From: Deinococcus sp. JMULE3
Lineage (GTDB): Bacteria; Deinococcota; Deinococci; Deinococcales; Deinococcaceae
NCBI RefSeq assembly: GCF_013337115.1
Contig: NZ_SGWE01000004.1
Coordinates: 806,001-870,000 of the forward strand
DNA length: 64,000 bases
Direction of reading: 5' to 3'
In this document: piece after piece, positions 1 through 8,275 of the stretch
Layout: every line of letters begins with the position of its first letter
Position numbering within the stretch: the first letter of the stretch is position 1
Notes under the pieces: model-generated
Databases searched by the model: none
What the model was told of the DNA's origin: nothing
Seen by the model: the letters and a program-made list of their open reading frames with translations, nothing else
Position numbers and translations under genes: made by a program

Positions 1-145
1 CGAGGGCGGCATGGTCCGCTGGACGCAGGTGTTCACCGTGAAGAACAACCGCCTGTTCACCGCGACCCTCGTGCAGCCCAGCGGCACGACGCCCGAGCAG
101 ATCGAGGAAGGCCGCGCGATCCTCACCAGCCTGACCCTGAAGTAA
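1..145 (+). CDS. C-terminal end of an unidentified protein (partial)
   Basis: Only the last 47 codons are in the window (reading frame from base 2), ending in TAA at 143-145. The tail contains TVKNNRLFTATLVQPSG followed by a helix and SLTLK. This resembles the last strand and helix of DcrB/PsbP-like proteins, but the fragment is too short for a family assignment. The dispersed repeat at 145-220 begins at the last base of its stop codon. Confidence 0.6.
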   Translation, partial: EGGMVRWTQVFTVKNNRLFTATLVQPSGTTPEQIEEGRAILTSLTLK

Positions 146-220
146 TACGGACTCCGGTTGAAAGGTTGGCAAAAACGTTCAACCCGAGCGGATGCGAGCA
201 GGAGCGAAACGGGTTCCGGG
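145..220 (+). repeat. Truncated copy of a dispersed palindromic repeat (copy 1)
   Basis: About 75 bp here match 30211-30285 with only scattered differences. Both begin ATACGGACTCCG or ATATGGACTCCG, continue with GGTTGAAAGGTT, and share the later block AGGAGCGAAACGGGTTCCGG. This copy lacks the right half and right terminal inverted repeat found in the 30.2 kb copy. It starts on the last base of a stop codon. Confidence 0.75.
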
Positions 221-223
221 CGC

Positions 224-262
224 GCGGGGTGGAGGTTCGGACGGTTGTCCCCTCCACCCCGC
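224..262. terminator. Long GC hairpin between converging genes
   Basis: Bases 224-235 pair perfectly with 251-262 (12 bp) around a 15-nt loop. It lies between the partial plus-strand gene and the minus-strand dehydrogenase and probably ends transcription from one or both sides. There is only a weak T tract. Confidence 0.55.
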
Positions 263-273
263 ACGCTTTGCAC

Positions 274-1344
274 TCAGCCGACGTCGATCATGACCTTCAT
301 GGACGTGCGTTTCTCGCGGTCCGCGAACGCGAAGGCCTCGGGCGTCTGCGTGAACGGGAAGCGGTGCGTGACCAGCGCGTCGAGGTTCACGCGACCCGTG
401 GCGGCGAGTTCGATGGCGGCCGGGTAGCCGTTGGCATAGCGGAACACGCCGCGCAGCGTGACCTCGCGGCTGGCGGCGCTGACGATGTCCAGGCTGACCT
501 CCGGGTCGGGCGGGAGGCCCACCAGCACGGCCGTCCCGCCGGGTTTCGGCGCGGCGAGGGTCAGGCGGGTGGTGGGGAGGCTCCCGGCGGTCTCGAAGGC
601 GACGTCCACCCCGGCGTGCGAGGCGTGCAGGCGGTCACGCGCGGCGCACAGTTCCCGGATGACGGTCAGGGCGTCCCCGTGGCGGGCGTTGATGGTGTGC
701 GTGGCGCCCACCTGCCGCGCGAGATCCAGGCGGAAGTCCTCCAGGTCCACGGCGATGATGGTCGTCGCGCCCGCCGCGTGGGCCGCCATGACCGTCGTGC
801 AGCCCACTGGGCCCGCGCCGAGCACGGCGACCGAGTGGCCGGGGCGGACCTCGCCCCTGCGGGCGGCACACAGGCCCACCGCGAGCGGTTCGAGGAGTGC
901 GGCGGCGTCGTCGCTGACGGTGTCGGGGACGGGGTACACGAAGTCGTCGGGCCACAGGACCGCCTCGGTCAAGGCGCCGTCCACCGGGGGCGTCGCCATG
1001 AAGGCCATGTCCGGGCAGAGGTTATACGCCCCGGCGTGGCAGTACACGCAGCGGCGGCAGGGCACGCCGGGTTCCAGCGCCACGCGGTCACCGGGTTTCA
1101 CGCGGGTCACGCCCGCACCGATGGCGTCCACCACGCCGCTGACCTCGTGTCCCAGGACCAGGGGGCCGTCCACGACGAAGGGGCCGATGCGGCCGTGCGT
1201 GTAATAGTGGACGTCGCTGCCGCACACGCCGACGCGGGTGACGCGCACACGGACCTCGCGCGGGCCGGGAGCGGGGACGGCGCGGTCGGTCCAGTCCAGC
1301 TGCCGCGTGCCGGTCAGGACGGAGGTCCGGGCCATGCGCGTCAC
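274..1344 (-). CDS. Zinc-dependent NAD(P) alcohol/polyol dehydrogenase (sorbitol/xylitol dehydrogenase-like)
   Basis: A 356-residue medium-chain dehydrogenase. The catalytic zinc site is visible as Cys41 in GVCGSD and His66-Glu67 in GHEVSG. The structural zinc lobe has Cys96, Cys99, Cys102 and Cys110. The Rossmann loop GAGPVG lies near 176-181, and an Asp about twenty residues later favours NAD over NADP. It is the last gene of the polyol operon, so the likely reaction is oxidation of a sugar alcohol to a ketose. The GTG start at 1344 overlaps the upstream stop as GTGA; an ATG at 1335 is an alternative. Exact substrate is not determinable. Confidence 0.88.
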   Translation of the reverse strand: MTRMARTSVLTGTRQLDWTDRAVPAPGPREVRVRVTRVGVCGSDVHYYTHGRIGPFVVDGPLVLGHEVSGVVDAIGAGVTRVKPGDRVALEPGVPCRRCVYCHAGAYNLCPDMAFMATPPVDGALTEAVLWPDDFVYPVPDTVSDDAAALLEPLAVGLCAARRGEVRPGHSVAVLGAGPVGCTTVMAAHAAGATTIIAVDLEDFRLDLARQVGATHTINARHGDALTVIRELCAARDRLHASHAGVDVAFETAGSLPTTRLTLAAPKPGGTAVLVGLPPDPEVSLDIVSAASREVTLRGVFRYANGYPAAIELAATGRVNLDALVTHRFPFTQTPEAFAFADREKRTSMKVMIDVG

Positions 1345-2861
1345 GCCGGTTCCTGCGTCGGCACGGGTCCGGTCAGGGCCTCCAGGGCCGCGTGCGGGCC
1401 GTGGTCGCGCAGGGCGGCGCGGGCGTCCAGGTACGCCTGCACGAAAGCCGGCGTGCGGCTCAGGTCGCCGAACAGGTCAGGCTGGTCAAGGAACGCGCCG
1501 GGCGTGACGGCGTCGGCCTGCGCGGCGCGGGTCAGTTCGGCGGCGCGGACGTCCACCAGGGTCTCGCCGCGTTCGGCGGCCTGCGCGACGTACGCACTCC
1601 AGGCGGCGACCACGAACACGCAGCGGCGCAGCTCGCCACCCTGTCCAGCCTGGATCCGTGCGGCCTGCTCGCGGGCGACGGGCAGCAGGAACTTGGGGAT
1701 GCGTTCGCTGCCGTCCACGATCAGGCGGGCCAGGGTGTCCAGGATGGCGGGGTTCGAGAAGCGCTCGATCAGCTGCTGCTGGTACGCGCGCAGGTCAATG
1801 CCGGGCACGGGGTGCAGGGTCGGCTGGGCTTCCAGGGCCATGTAGTCCAGCAGGAACTGCGCGTAGCGGGGCTGCTGGCAGACCTCGTGCACGAACTGGA
1901 ATCCTTCGAGCAGCGCGGGGTAGCTCATGGCCTGATGCGCGGCGTTCAGCAGGCGCAGTTTCATGAGTTCGTAGGCTTCGACGTCCGGCACGATCTGCAC
2001 GCCCGCATCTTCCAGCGGGGGGCGGCCGCAGGTGAAGTGGTCTTCCAGCACCCACTGCGTGAAGCTCTCGGCGATGACGGGCCAGGCGTCCTGCACGCCG
2101 TAGTCGCGTTCCAGCTCCTCGCGCATGGCGGGCGTGGTGACGGGCGTGATGCGGTCCACCATGCTGTTCGGGAAGGCGACCTCCCGCGCGATCCAGTCGG
2201 CGAGGTCCGGGTCCTGGCGGCGCGCGAAGGCGGTCAGGACCCGCCGCGTGACGTGCCCGTTGCCCTGGATGTTGTCGCAGGACATCACCGTGAAGGGCGG
2301 CAGGCCGCGTGCGCGGCGGCGGCGCAGGCCCTCGGTCAGGAACCCGAACACGCTTCTGGGCACCGCGCCCGGCTGGAGGTCGTGCAGGACGTCCCCCGCA
2401 GGGTCGAACTCGCCGGTGGCGTTGTTCAGGCTGTAGCCGCCCTCGGTGACGGTCAGGGACACGATGCGCGTGGCGGGGTGCGCCAGCCGCTCACAGACCG
2501 CCTCGGGGTCGTCCGGGGCGAACAGGTAGTCGTGGATGGCGCCGATCACGCGGGCCTCGCTGCGGCCGTCCGGGGCGTGGGTGACCAGGGTGTAGAGGTG
2601 GTCCTGGTCGCGCAGGACGTCGCGCACCCGGGCATCGCCGGGCAGGACGCCCACGCCGCAGATGGCCCAGTCGTGCGCGGCGCCCAGGTTCATCAGCCGG
2701 TCGAGGTACATGGCCTGATGCGAGCGGTGGAACGCACCGACGCCGAAGTGCACGATGCCGGTCCGCAGGCCGCGCGGGTCGTAGCTGGGCACCTGCACGC
2801 GGCCCGCCAGGGCGGGGAGGCTCGCGGCGCGCAGGGGGAAGCGGAGTGTGGTCATGGTCAC
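1341..2861 (-). CDS. Mannitol dehydrogenase family oxidoreductase
   Basis: A 506-residue long-chain polyol dehydrogenase, covering mannitol 2-dehydrogenase, fructuronate reductase and related activities. An N-terminal Rossmann motif HFGVGAFHRSHQA lies near residue 38. The family signature K-x4-N-x2-H is present as KLRLLNAAH around residues 299-307. It works with the next gene and the ABC transporter in polyol catabolism. The GTG at 2861 overlaps the permease stop (GTGA), which suggests translational coupling; an ATG lies two codons inside. Choosing among mannitol, arabitol and altronate would need assay or phylogeny. Confidence 0.88.
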   Translation of the reverse strand: MTMTTLRFPLRAASLPALAGRVQVPSYDPRGLRTGIVHFGVGAFHRSHQAMYLDRLMNLGAAHDWAICGVGVLPGDARVRDVLRDQDHLYTLVTHAPDGRSEARVIGAIHDYLFAPDDPEAVCERLAHPATRIVSLTVTEGGYSLNNATGEFDPAGDVLHDLQPGAVPRSVFGFLTEGLRRRRARGLPPFTVMSCDNIQGNGHVTRRVLTAFARRQDPDLADWIAREVAFPNSMVDRITPVTTPAMREELERDYGVQDAWPVIAESFTQWVLEDHFTCGRPPLEDAGVQIVPDVEAYELMKLRLLNAAHQAMSYPALLEGFQFVHEVCQQPRYAQFLLDYMALEAQPTLHPVPGIDLRAYQQQLIERFSNPAILDTLARLIVDGSERIPKFLLPVAREQAARIQAGQGGELRRCVFVVAAWSAYVAQAAERGETLVDVRAAELTRAAQADAVTPGAFLDQPDLFGDLSRTPAFVQAYLDARAALRDHGPHAALEALTGPVPTQEPA

Positions 2862-3676
2862 TTCACCGCCCCGAAGCTCAGGCCGCGCACGAGTTGACGC
2901 TGGGCGACCCAGCCGAAGATCAGGACCGGCAGGACGACCAGGGTGGCGGCGGCGCTCAGCTGCGCCCAGAACAGGCCCTGGCTGGTCTTGAACTCACCGA
3001 TGAACACGCTCAGCGGCGCGGCGTCCGAACTGGTGAGGTTCAGCGCGAAGAACACCTCGTTCCACGCGAAGATCAGGCACAGCAGGGCGGTGGCGGCCAT
3101 GCCGGGCGTGCTCAGCGGCAGGGCGATGCCGAAGAATTCCTGCGCGACGGTCGCGCCGTCCACCTTGGCGGCCTCGTAGATCGCGTAGGGGATCTCGGTC
3201 ATGTAGGAGTGCATCATCCACACGACCAGCGGGAGGTTCATGGTGGTGTACATCAGGATCAATCCGGGCAGCGTGTCGAGCAGGTCGAGGTTGCGGTAGA
3301 TCAGGAACAGCGGCACGATGACGCCGACGGCGGGCATGAACTTCGTGGACAGCATCCAGGTCAGGACGTTCTGCGCGCGGCGGGTGGGATACACGGCCAG
3401 CGCGAACGCCGCCGGAAGGCCCAGGATGAACGCCAGGACGGTGCTCCCCACGGCGGCGATCAGCGAGTTGCGCAGCGCCGGGAAGTACGAGCCCATGGCC
3501 TTCTCGAAGTTCTCCAGGGTGGGCGTGAAGATGAACACGGGCGGGGTGGCGAAGGCCTGCGCCTCGGTCTTGAAGGCGGCCATGAACATCCACACGAGCG
3601 GGAACAGGAACGCGGCGGCGATCAGGTACGTGACCAGGGTCAGCAGGGTGTTTCTTAGGCGGATCTGGGCCTTCAT
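2858..3676 (-). CDS. Carbohydrate ABC transporter permease, MalG type
   Basis: A 272-residue inner-membrane permease with about six hydrophobic segments, starting MKAQIRLRNTLLTLVTYLIAAAF. The EAA loop that docks the ATPase is visible around residues 165-190 (EAAKVDGATVAQEFFG). It starts one base after the MalF-type permease stop and overlaps the downstream dehydrogenase, so it lies mid-operon. It belongs to the CUT1 family, like SmoG/MalG. No ATPase gene is present in the operon. Confidence 0.92.
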   Translation of the reverse strand: MKAQIRLRNTLLTLVTYLIAAAFLFPLVWMFMAAFKTEAQAFATPPVFIFTPTLENFEKAMGSYFPALRNSLIAAVGSTVLAFILGLPAAFALAVYPTRRAQNVLTWMLSTKFMPAVGVIVPLFLIYRNLDLLDTLPGLILMYTTMNLPLVVWMMHSYMTEIPYAIYEAAKVDGATVAQEFFGIALPLSTPGMAATALLCLIFAWNEVFFALNLTSSDAAPLSVFIGEFKTSQGLFWAQLSAAATLVVLPVLIFGWVAQRQLVRGLSFGAVK

Positions 3677-3677
3677 G

Positions 3678-4586
3678 TCATTCGCTCCTGCTGGTGCGGG
3701 TCAGGAGGCGCAGCATGTACGCGGCGAGCACGTTCGTGAGGACCACGGTGATCACCCCGGCGGCGCTGGCCAGGCCGATGTTGTACTCCGCGAAGGCCTT
3801 CTGGTAGATGAAGTACGGGAGGTTGGTGGTGGCCAGGCCAGGCCCGCCGGACGTCGAGCCGTAGATTTCGCCGTACACCTGCAGCAGCGCGATGGTTTCC
3901 ATCAGGACGACCACCTGGATCGCCTGCGTCCAGTGGGGCAGCACCACGAAGCGGAATTCCTGCCAGGGGCTGGCGCCGTCCAGGCGGGCGGCCTCGATCT
4001 GGTCGTCCGGGAGGCTCTGCAGGCCGGTCAGGAGGATCAGCATGGCGAACGGCGTCCATTCCCAGGTGATCATGGCGATCACGCTGGCCATCGGGTACTG
4101 CGCCAGGAAGTCCACCGGGGGCAGGCCCAGGCTGGTCAGCACCCACGAGAAGAACCCGAAGGCGGGGTTCAAGAGCATGTTCTTCCACACGACGGCCGTT
4201 ACGACCGGCATGACCAGGAACGAGCTGATCAGCAGGGTCCGCAACAGCGCGCGGCCCGGGAAGTCGCGGTTCAGCAGCAGCGCCAGGGCCGCGCCGATGA
4301 TCAGGGTGAGGATCAGGGTGCCGCCTGCCAGGACGACGGTGTTCCACAGGATCGTGAGGTTCTGCGGGTCGGTCAGGAGGTTCTTGTAGTTGTCCAGCCC
4401 GATGAAGGGGCGGGCGCCGGGAATGGCGAGGTTGTACCGGAAGAACGAGTAGTACACCGTCATGAAGAACGGCACCTGGGTGGTCAGGATCAGGTACAGC
4501 AGGGCGGGCCAGATCAGCGCGGCGGGGGTCAGCCGGAAGCCCCGTCTGGGGGCGGCGGTCGCGTGTGGTGTGGCGGCGGCGGTCAT
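3678..4586 (-). CDS. Carbohydrate ABC transporter permease, MalF type
   Basis: A 302-residue multi-pass permease with the EAA loop near residue 198 (EAARLDGASPWQEFRF). The ATG at 4586 is preceded by AGGAGGTGA, a strong ribosome binding site. It pairs with the MalG-type permease immediately downstream and with the upstream binding protein to import a polyol or sugar. A 136-bp gap containing a stable hairpin separates it from the binding-protein gene. Confidence 0.92.
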   Translation of the reverse strand: MTAAATPHATAAPRRGFRLTPAALIWPALLYLILTTQVPFFMTVYYSFFRYNLAIPGARPFIGLDNYKNLLTDPQNLTILWNTVVLAGGTLILTLIIGAALALLLNRDFPGRALLRTLLISSFLVMPVVTAVVWKNMLLNPAFGFFSWVLTSLGLPPVDFLAQYPMASVIAMITWEWTPFAMLILLTGLQSLPDDQIEAARLDGASPWQEFRFVVLPHWTQAIQVVVLMETIALLQVYGEIYGSTSGGPGLATTNLPYFIYQKAFAEYNIGLASAAGVITVVLTNVLAAYMLRLLTRTSRSE

Positions 4587-4622
4587 GATTCACCTCCTGC
4601 GGGTGGGGGGTGCAACGGTGCG

Positions 4623-4654
4623 GGGGAGGCGAGGTGGTCGCCTCGGGCCTCCCC
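4623..4654 (-). other. Intercistronic hairpin between binding protein and permease genes
   Basis: Bases 4623-4634 pair with 4641-4654 with a 2-nt bulge. It lies after the binding-protein stop and has no T tract. Such hairpins commonly stabilise the upstream message or partly terminate, which would give more binding protein than permease; that role is inferred. Confidence 0.5.
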
Positions 4655-4722
4655 TGGGGTGCGCTGGGACTGCGGATGGGTGGGCGCGGGCGGGTCTGGA
4701 GGATCGCCGCGCCCCGCGTGGG

Positions 4723-6048
4723 TTACTTCTGGTAGCCGCCTTCGCGGGCGGTCTTGTTCGCGGCGTCCTGCGCGAGTTTCAGGGCCTGATCGACGGTGTA
4801 CTGCCCGCTGAGCGCCCCGGCGAGGTACTGCCCGACCTGCGTGCCGAGTGCCTGGAATTCGGGGATGGCGACGTACTGCACGCCGGTGTAGGGCACGGGG
4901 TCCTTGGTGGCCTTGTTCACGTCGGCGCTGTTGATGCTGCTCAGGACCAGGCCGCTGAACGCGCCGGCGGCTTTCTTGTAGTTGGCGTTCTGGTAGGTGC
5001 TCGTGCGGGTGCCGGGGGGGACGCTGGCCCAGGTGCCCTTGGTCCTGGCGACCAGGGCGATGTACTCCTTGCTGGTGGCCCAGGTCAGGAACTTGAAGGC
5101 GGCGTCTTCCTGCTTGGTGCTCTTGGGAATGGCGAGGTTCCAGCTCCAGTACCAGTTGTTGCCGCGGGGGGTGGTGCCGACCGGGGCCTTGGCGAAGCCG
5201 ACCGATTTGGTGATCTTGGAGCTGCTGGGGTCGCTGAGGAACCCGGCGGCGACGGTCGCGTCGACCCACATGCCGCACTTGCCCTGGCTCATCAGGGTGA
5301 GGTTCTCGGTGAAGCCGTTGCCGGTCGCGCCGGGAGGGCCGTAGCGTTTGACGAGGTTCACGTAGAAGGTCATGGCGTTCTTCCAGGCGGGGCTGTTCAC
5401 CTGGGCCTGCCAGTTGGTGTCGAACCAGCGGCCGCCGAAGGTGTTGACCATGGTGGTGAACAGGGCCATGTTCTCGCCCCAGCCGGGCAGGCCGCGCAGG
5501 CACACGCCGTAGATGCCCTTGCTGGGGTTGTGGATCTTGCTGGCGAAGGTCTGGATCTGGTTCCAGGTGGGCTGGGCGGGCATGGTCAGCCCGGCGGCCT
5601 TGAACAGGTCCTTGTTGTAGAAGGTCATGCTGCTCTCGGCGTAGAAGGGCACGGCGTAGAGGTTGCCGCCGACGGTCAGGGCGCCGCGCACGCCGGGCAG
5701 GACGTCGGCGAGGTTGTAGCTCTTCATGAGGTCGGGGTTCTTGGCGAACAGGGGCGTCAGGGGTTCGAGCCAGCCGTTCTTGGCCCAGATGGGGACCTCG
5801 TAGGCGCCGACGGTGGCGATGTCGAAACTGCCGGCGCCGCTGGCGACGTCCAGGGTGATCTTCTGGCGCAGTTCGTTCTCGGGGAGGGTCACCCATTTGA
5901 CCTGGATGTCGGGGTACTTCTTGTTGAACTCGGGGGTGAGTTTCTGCATGGTGACCATGTCCGGGTTGTTCACGGTGGCGATGGTGATGGTCACGGCGCT
6001 GGCCTGGCTGAGCAGGGCGGTCAGGGCGAGCAGGGCAAGTCGGTTCAC
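4723..6048 (-). CDS. Extracellular sugar/polyol-binding protein of an ABC transporter
   Basis: A 441-residue family 1 binding protein. The start is the GTG at 6048, preceded by GGAGG with 6-nt spacing. It gives the signal peptide VNRLALLALTALLSQASA, whereas earlier in-frame codons encode an Arg-rich segment unlike a signal. The N-terminal lobe (EFNKKYPDIQVKW, then DIATVGAYEVPIWAKNGWLEPL) resembles SmoE-type sorbitol/mannitol-binding proteins. It is the first gene of the operon and is transcribed away from the LacI regulator across shared operators. Confidence 0.9.
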   Translation of the reverse strand: MNRLALLALTALLSQASAVTITIATVNNPDMVTMQKLTPEFNKKYPDIQVKWVTLPENELRQKITLDVASGAGSFDIATVGAYEVPIWAKNGWLEPLTPLFAKNPDLMKSYNLADVLPGVRGALTVGGNLYAVPFYAESSMTFYNKDLFKAAGLTMPAQPTWNQIQTFASKIHNPSKGIYGVCLRGLPGWGENMALFTTMVNTFGGRWFDTNWQAQVNSPAWKNAMTFYVNLVKRYGPPGATGNGFTENLTLMSQGKCGMWVDATVAAGFLSDPSSSKITKSVGFAKAPVGTTPRGNNWYWSWNLAIPKSTKQEDAAFKFLTWATSKEYIALVARTKGTWASVPPGTRTSTYQNANYKKAAGAFSGLVLSSINSADVNKATKDPVPYTGVQYVAIPEFQALGTQVGQYLAGALSGQYTVDQALKLAQDAANKTAREGGYQK

Positions 6049-6123
6049 GTTTTTCCTCCAGGGGTCAGGGGCCCGGTCAGGGGCGTGCTGGGCAGGGCTG
6101 CGCCGGTGACGGCAGCGCATCTT

Positions 6124-6142
6124 CAGGTGACGGGTTCACCTG
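6124..6142. promoter_or_regulatory. Inverted repeat CAGGTGA-N5-TCACCTG
   Basis: Perfect 7-bp arms around a 5-nt spacer in the divergent control region, just upstream of the binding-protein gene. It differs from the two GGTC-type operators beside it and may bind a second regulator or form a transcript hairpin. Confidence 0.45.
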
Positions 6143-6154
6143 AGTTCGGGTTGA

Positions 6155-6170
6155 ATGGTCTCGTGACCAT
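6155..6170. promoter_or_regulatory. Operator 1, ATGGTC-TCGT-GACCAT
   Basis: Perfect 6-bp inverted repeat with a TCGT spacer. The same core recurs at 6232-6247. Two copies between the polyol operon and the adjacent LacI gene make it the likely LacI operator. Confidence 0.7.
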
Positions 6171-6231
6171 CAGTGAACCACACCGCTTTTCGTTTGTCTA
6201 CAGGTGCCCCCGCCGGGGACATCATGTGAAA

Positions 6232-6247
6232 ATGGTCTCGTGACCAG
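6232..6247. promoter_or_regulatory. Operator 2, GGTC-TCGT-GACC core
   Basis: Second copy of the operator core, identical over 15 of 16 positions to 6155-6170. It sits 4 bp upstream of the -35 box of the LacI gene, a position suited to autoregulation. Centre-to-centre spacing of the two copies is 77 bp. Confidence 0.68.
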
Positions 6248-6251
6248 TCAC

Positions 6252-6281
6252 TTGAGCACCTTTCCCGCCCTGACCTACAAT
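6252..6281 (+). promoter_or_regulatory. Promoter of the LacI gene (leaderless)
   Basis: TTGAGC at 6252-6257, an 18-bp spacer, and TACAAT at 6276-6281. The GTG start follows after only 6 nt, so the message should begin at or next to the start codon. Confidence 0.7.
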
Positions 6282-6287
6282 GAGGCC

Positions 6288-7301
6288 GTGTCCACCATCC
6301 AGGACGTCGCCCGACTCGCCGGCGTCTCCCCCACCACCGCCAAACGCGCCCTGAAAGAGCCCGACAAACTCACGCCGGACACCCTCGCCCGCGTGCAGCA
6401 GGCCATCGCGCAGCTGCACTACGAACCCGACCAACGCGCCGGGAGCCTGCGCGGCGGCCAGAGCACCACCGTCGGACTGATCGTCGGCTCGATCCTCGAA
6501 CCCTTCTTCGCGCAGTTCGCCCGCACCGCCTCGCACGTCCTGGCGGACGCCGGGTACACCCTGATCATCAGCGAGAACGAGTACAGCGCCCAGCGCGAAC
6601 TCCAGGAACTCCGGCGGCTGTACGGCCTGCGCGTGGCGGGCATCCTGCTGCGCCCCGGCTACGGCCAGGACAGCCAGGAGTACCTCGCGCGGCTGCGCTC
6701 ACGCGGCGTGGCCGTCACCGAGTACGACTACCGCCCCCCGCACCACGACGAACCCAGCGTCATGCTCGACAACGCCGGGGCCATGCGGCAGGCCGTCACG
6801 CACCTGCACGGCCTCGGGCACCGCCGCATCGCCGCGCTCGGCACGTACCACCCGGTCGTGCACACCGAGGAACGCAGCCGCGCCTTCCCCGAGATCATGA
6901 ACGCCCTGGGCCTGACCGTCCCCGCCGAGTACCAGCGCGTCACGCTGCTGAACGAGGACACCGCCTACACCCTCACGAACGACCTGCTGGACCTGCCCGA
7001 GCCGCCCACCGCGCTGATCGCCCTGACCGGCACCCAGGCCTCTGGGGCCTACCGCGCGCTGCGCGAACGCGGCCTGCGACTGCCCCACGACATCAGCCTG
7101 ATCACCTTCGACAACTACCCCTGGACCAGTCTGGTGGACCCGCCCATCACCGTGCTGGAACAGCCCGTGGAGGCCATGGCCGAACAGACGGCCGCGCTGA
7201 TGCTCGCGCAGCTGGGGCACGGCACGGTCACGCAGCGGCACGTCGTCCTGCCCGCCCGCCTGATCGTGCGCGGCAGCACCGCCCCGCCCGCGCGCCCCTG
7301 A
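6288..7301 (+). CDS. LacI-family transcriptional regulator of the polyol operon
   Basis: A 337-residue repressor. The HTH starts at residue 2 (STIQDVARLAGVSPTTAKRAL), followed by the hinge region and a periplasmic-binding-protein fold (TVGLIVGSILEPFFAQ; DISLITFDNYPW). The GTG at 6288 fits both the usual LacI N-terminus and the TACAAT box 6 nt upstream; earlier in-frame codons add a non-homologous extension. Divergent from the transporter/dehydrogenase operon with two matching operators between, so it probably senses the polyol or a product. Confidence 0.9.
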   Translation: MSTIQDVARLAGVSPTTAKRALKEPDKLTPDTLARVQQAIAQLHYEPDQRAGSLRGGQSTTVGLIVGSILEPFFAQFARTASHVLADAGYTLIISENEYSAQRELQELRRLYGLRVAGILLRPGYGQDSQEYLARLRSRGVAVTEYDYRPPHHDEPSVMLDNAGAMRQAVTHLHGLGHRRIAALGTYHPVVHTEERSRAFPEIMNALGLTVPAEYQRVTLLNEDTAYTLTNDLLDLPEPPTALIALTGTQASGAYRALRERGLRLPHDISLITFDNYPWTSLVDPPITVLEQPVEAMAEQTAALMLAQLGHGTVTQRHVVLPARLIVRGSTAPPARP

Positions 7302-7371
7302 CCGGAAACCGCTTACGCAGAGGCGAGTGGGCGCAGACCGGGTCCAGGCGGCCCCTCGGCGGCCCGGAGGC

Positions 7372-8178
7372 TCAGCGGTGGGCCGCGATCCGGTCCGCCC
7401 AGGCGTGCAGGAACGCCCCCAGGTCCGCCTGCGTGTCCACCCGCGCGTCCGCGTGCGGGGTCAGCAGTGGCAGGTGCCCCACCTGCACGCCGAACGCCGC
7501 GACCTCCAGCATCGCCACGTCGTTGTCGCTGTCCCCGAACGCCACCGTGCGGTCATGCGGGACACCCAGCGCGTCCGCGATCAGCGTCAGCGCCGCGCCC
7601 TTGTGCGCGCCCTCGGGCGTGACCGTCAGGAAGTGCGGATACGGCGCCTGCGCGCCGGTCAGCACCAGATGCGGGTGCGAGTCCCGCAGGCGCCCCGCGA
7701 GGTCCGCCACGTCCGGATGGTAGTACCCGGCCTTCAGGACGCCGTCCCTGGGCGCGTCCGCGAAGGGCCGGAAGGACCGCGCCCGCATCCACGCCTCGGG
7801 TTCCACGCCGGGCGGCAGGTCCACGTACAGGGCGTCCTCGGTGAACAGCACCACCCGCGCGCCGGGCAGTTCGTGCGCCAGCACCACCTCCAGGTCCGCG
7901 TCGGTGAACGTCGCCTGCGCGTGCAGGTCCTCGCCGACAAGCACCCGCCCGCCGTTGTTCGTGGCGACCGCGTGCGGCCGCATGGCGTCCCGGACCGCGC
8001 CAGGCGGCGTGTCCCGCCCGGTGATGATCGCCAGCTGCACCCCCAGCGTCCGCAGGCGCCCCAGGGCGTCCCCGACGTCGGCAGCGACCTCGCGGCCCGC
8101 GTCGGGGATCAATGTGCCGTCCAGATCGAAGGCCATCAGCAGCGGCAGGGTGGTGGGGGCATGCTCGGGCAGCTTCAC
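7372..8178 (-). CDS. HAD-IIB (Cof-type) hydrolase, sugar-phosphate phosphatase-like
   Basis: About 268 residues. HAD motif I is FDLDGT with Asp18 and Asp20, motif II is in LAIITGRDTP, and motif IV is GDSDND near 214-219. A type IIB cap lies between. Start is GTG 8178: TACGCT ends 6 nt upstream, as in other leaderless genes here, and the preceding in-frame sequence looks non-coding. It is divergent from purH. Likely a cytosolic phosphatase; substrate unknown. Confidence 0.82.
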   Translation of the reverse strand: MKLPEHAPTTLPLLMAFDLDGTLIPDAGREVAADVGDALGRLRTLGVQLAIITGRDTPPGAVRDAMRPHAVATNNGGRVLVGEDLHAQATFTDADLEVVLAHELPGARVVLFTEDALYVDLPPGVEPEAWMRARSFRPFADAPRDGVLKAGYYHPDVADLAGRLRDSHPHLVLTGAQAPYPHFLTVTPEGAHKGAALTLIADALGVPHDRTVAFGDSDNDVAMLEVAAFGVQVGHLPLLTPHADARVDTQADLGAFLHAWADRIAAHR

Positions 8179-8184
8179 ACCGGC

Positions 8185-8190
8185 AGCGTA
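8185..8190 (-). promoter_or_regulatory. -10 box TACGCT of the HAD phosphatase gene
   Basis: TANNNT box on the minus strand, 6 nt before the GTG at 8178. It implies a leaderless message and decides the start codon. Confidence 0.55.
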
Positions 8191-8256
8191 GAGCACGGGC
8201 ATGAGGACGCGCCAGCAGTTCCGGACAGGCCCGGCGGCCCGGCGCGCCCGTGACGG

Positions 8257-8262
8257 TACACT
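8257..8262 (+). promoter_or_regulatory. -10 box TACACT of purH
   Basis: The predicted transcript start, about 8269, falls a few bases before the first stem of the riboswitch aptamer at 8276. No good -35 box is visible. Confidence 0.5.
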
Positions 8263-8275
8263 GCCCGCTGGGCCG

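Noticed and set aside
1392..2897. Plus-strand 501-codon frame over the mannitol dehydrogenase gene
   Set aside because: Shadow of the minus-strand gene, His/Val/Ala/Gly-rich with no motif and no ribosome site.
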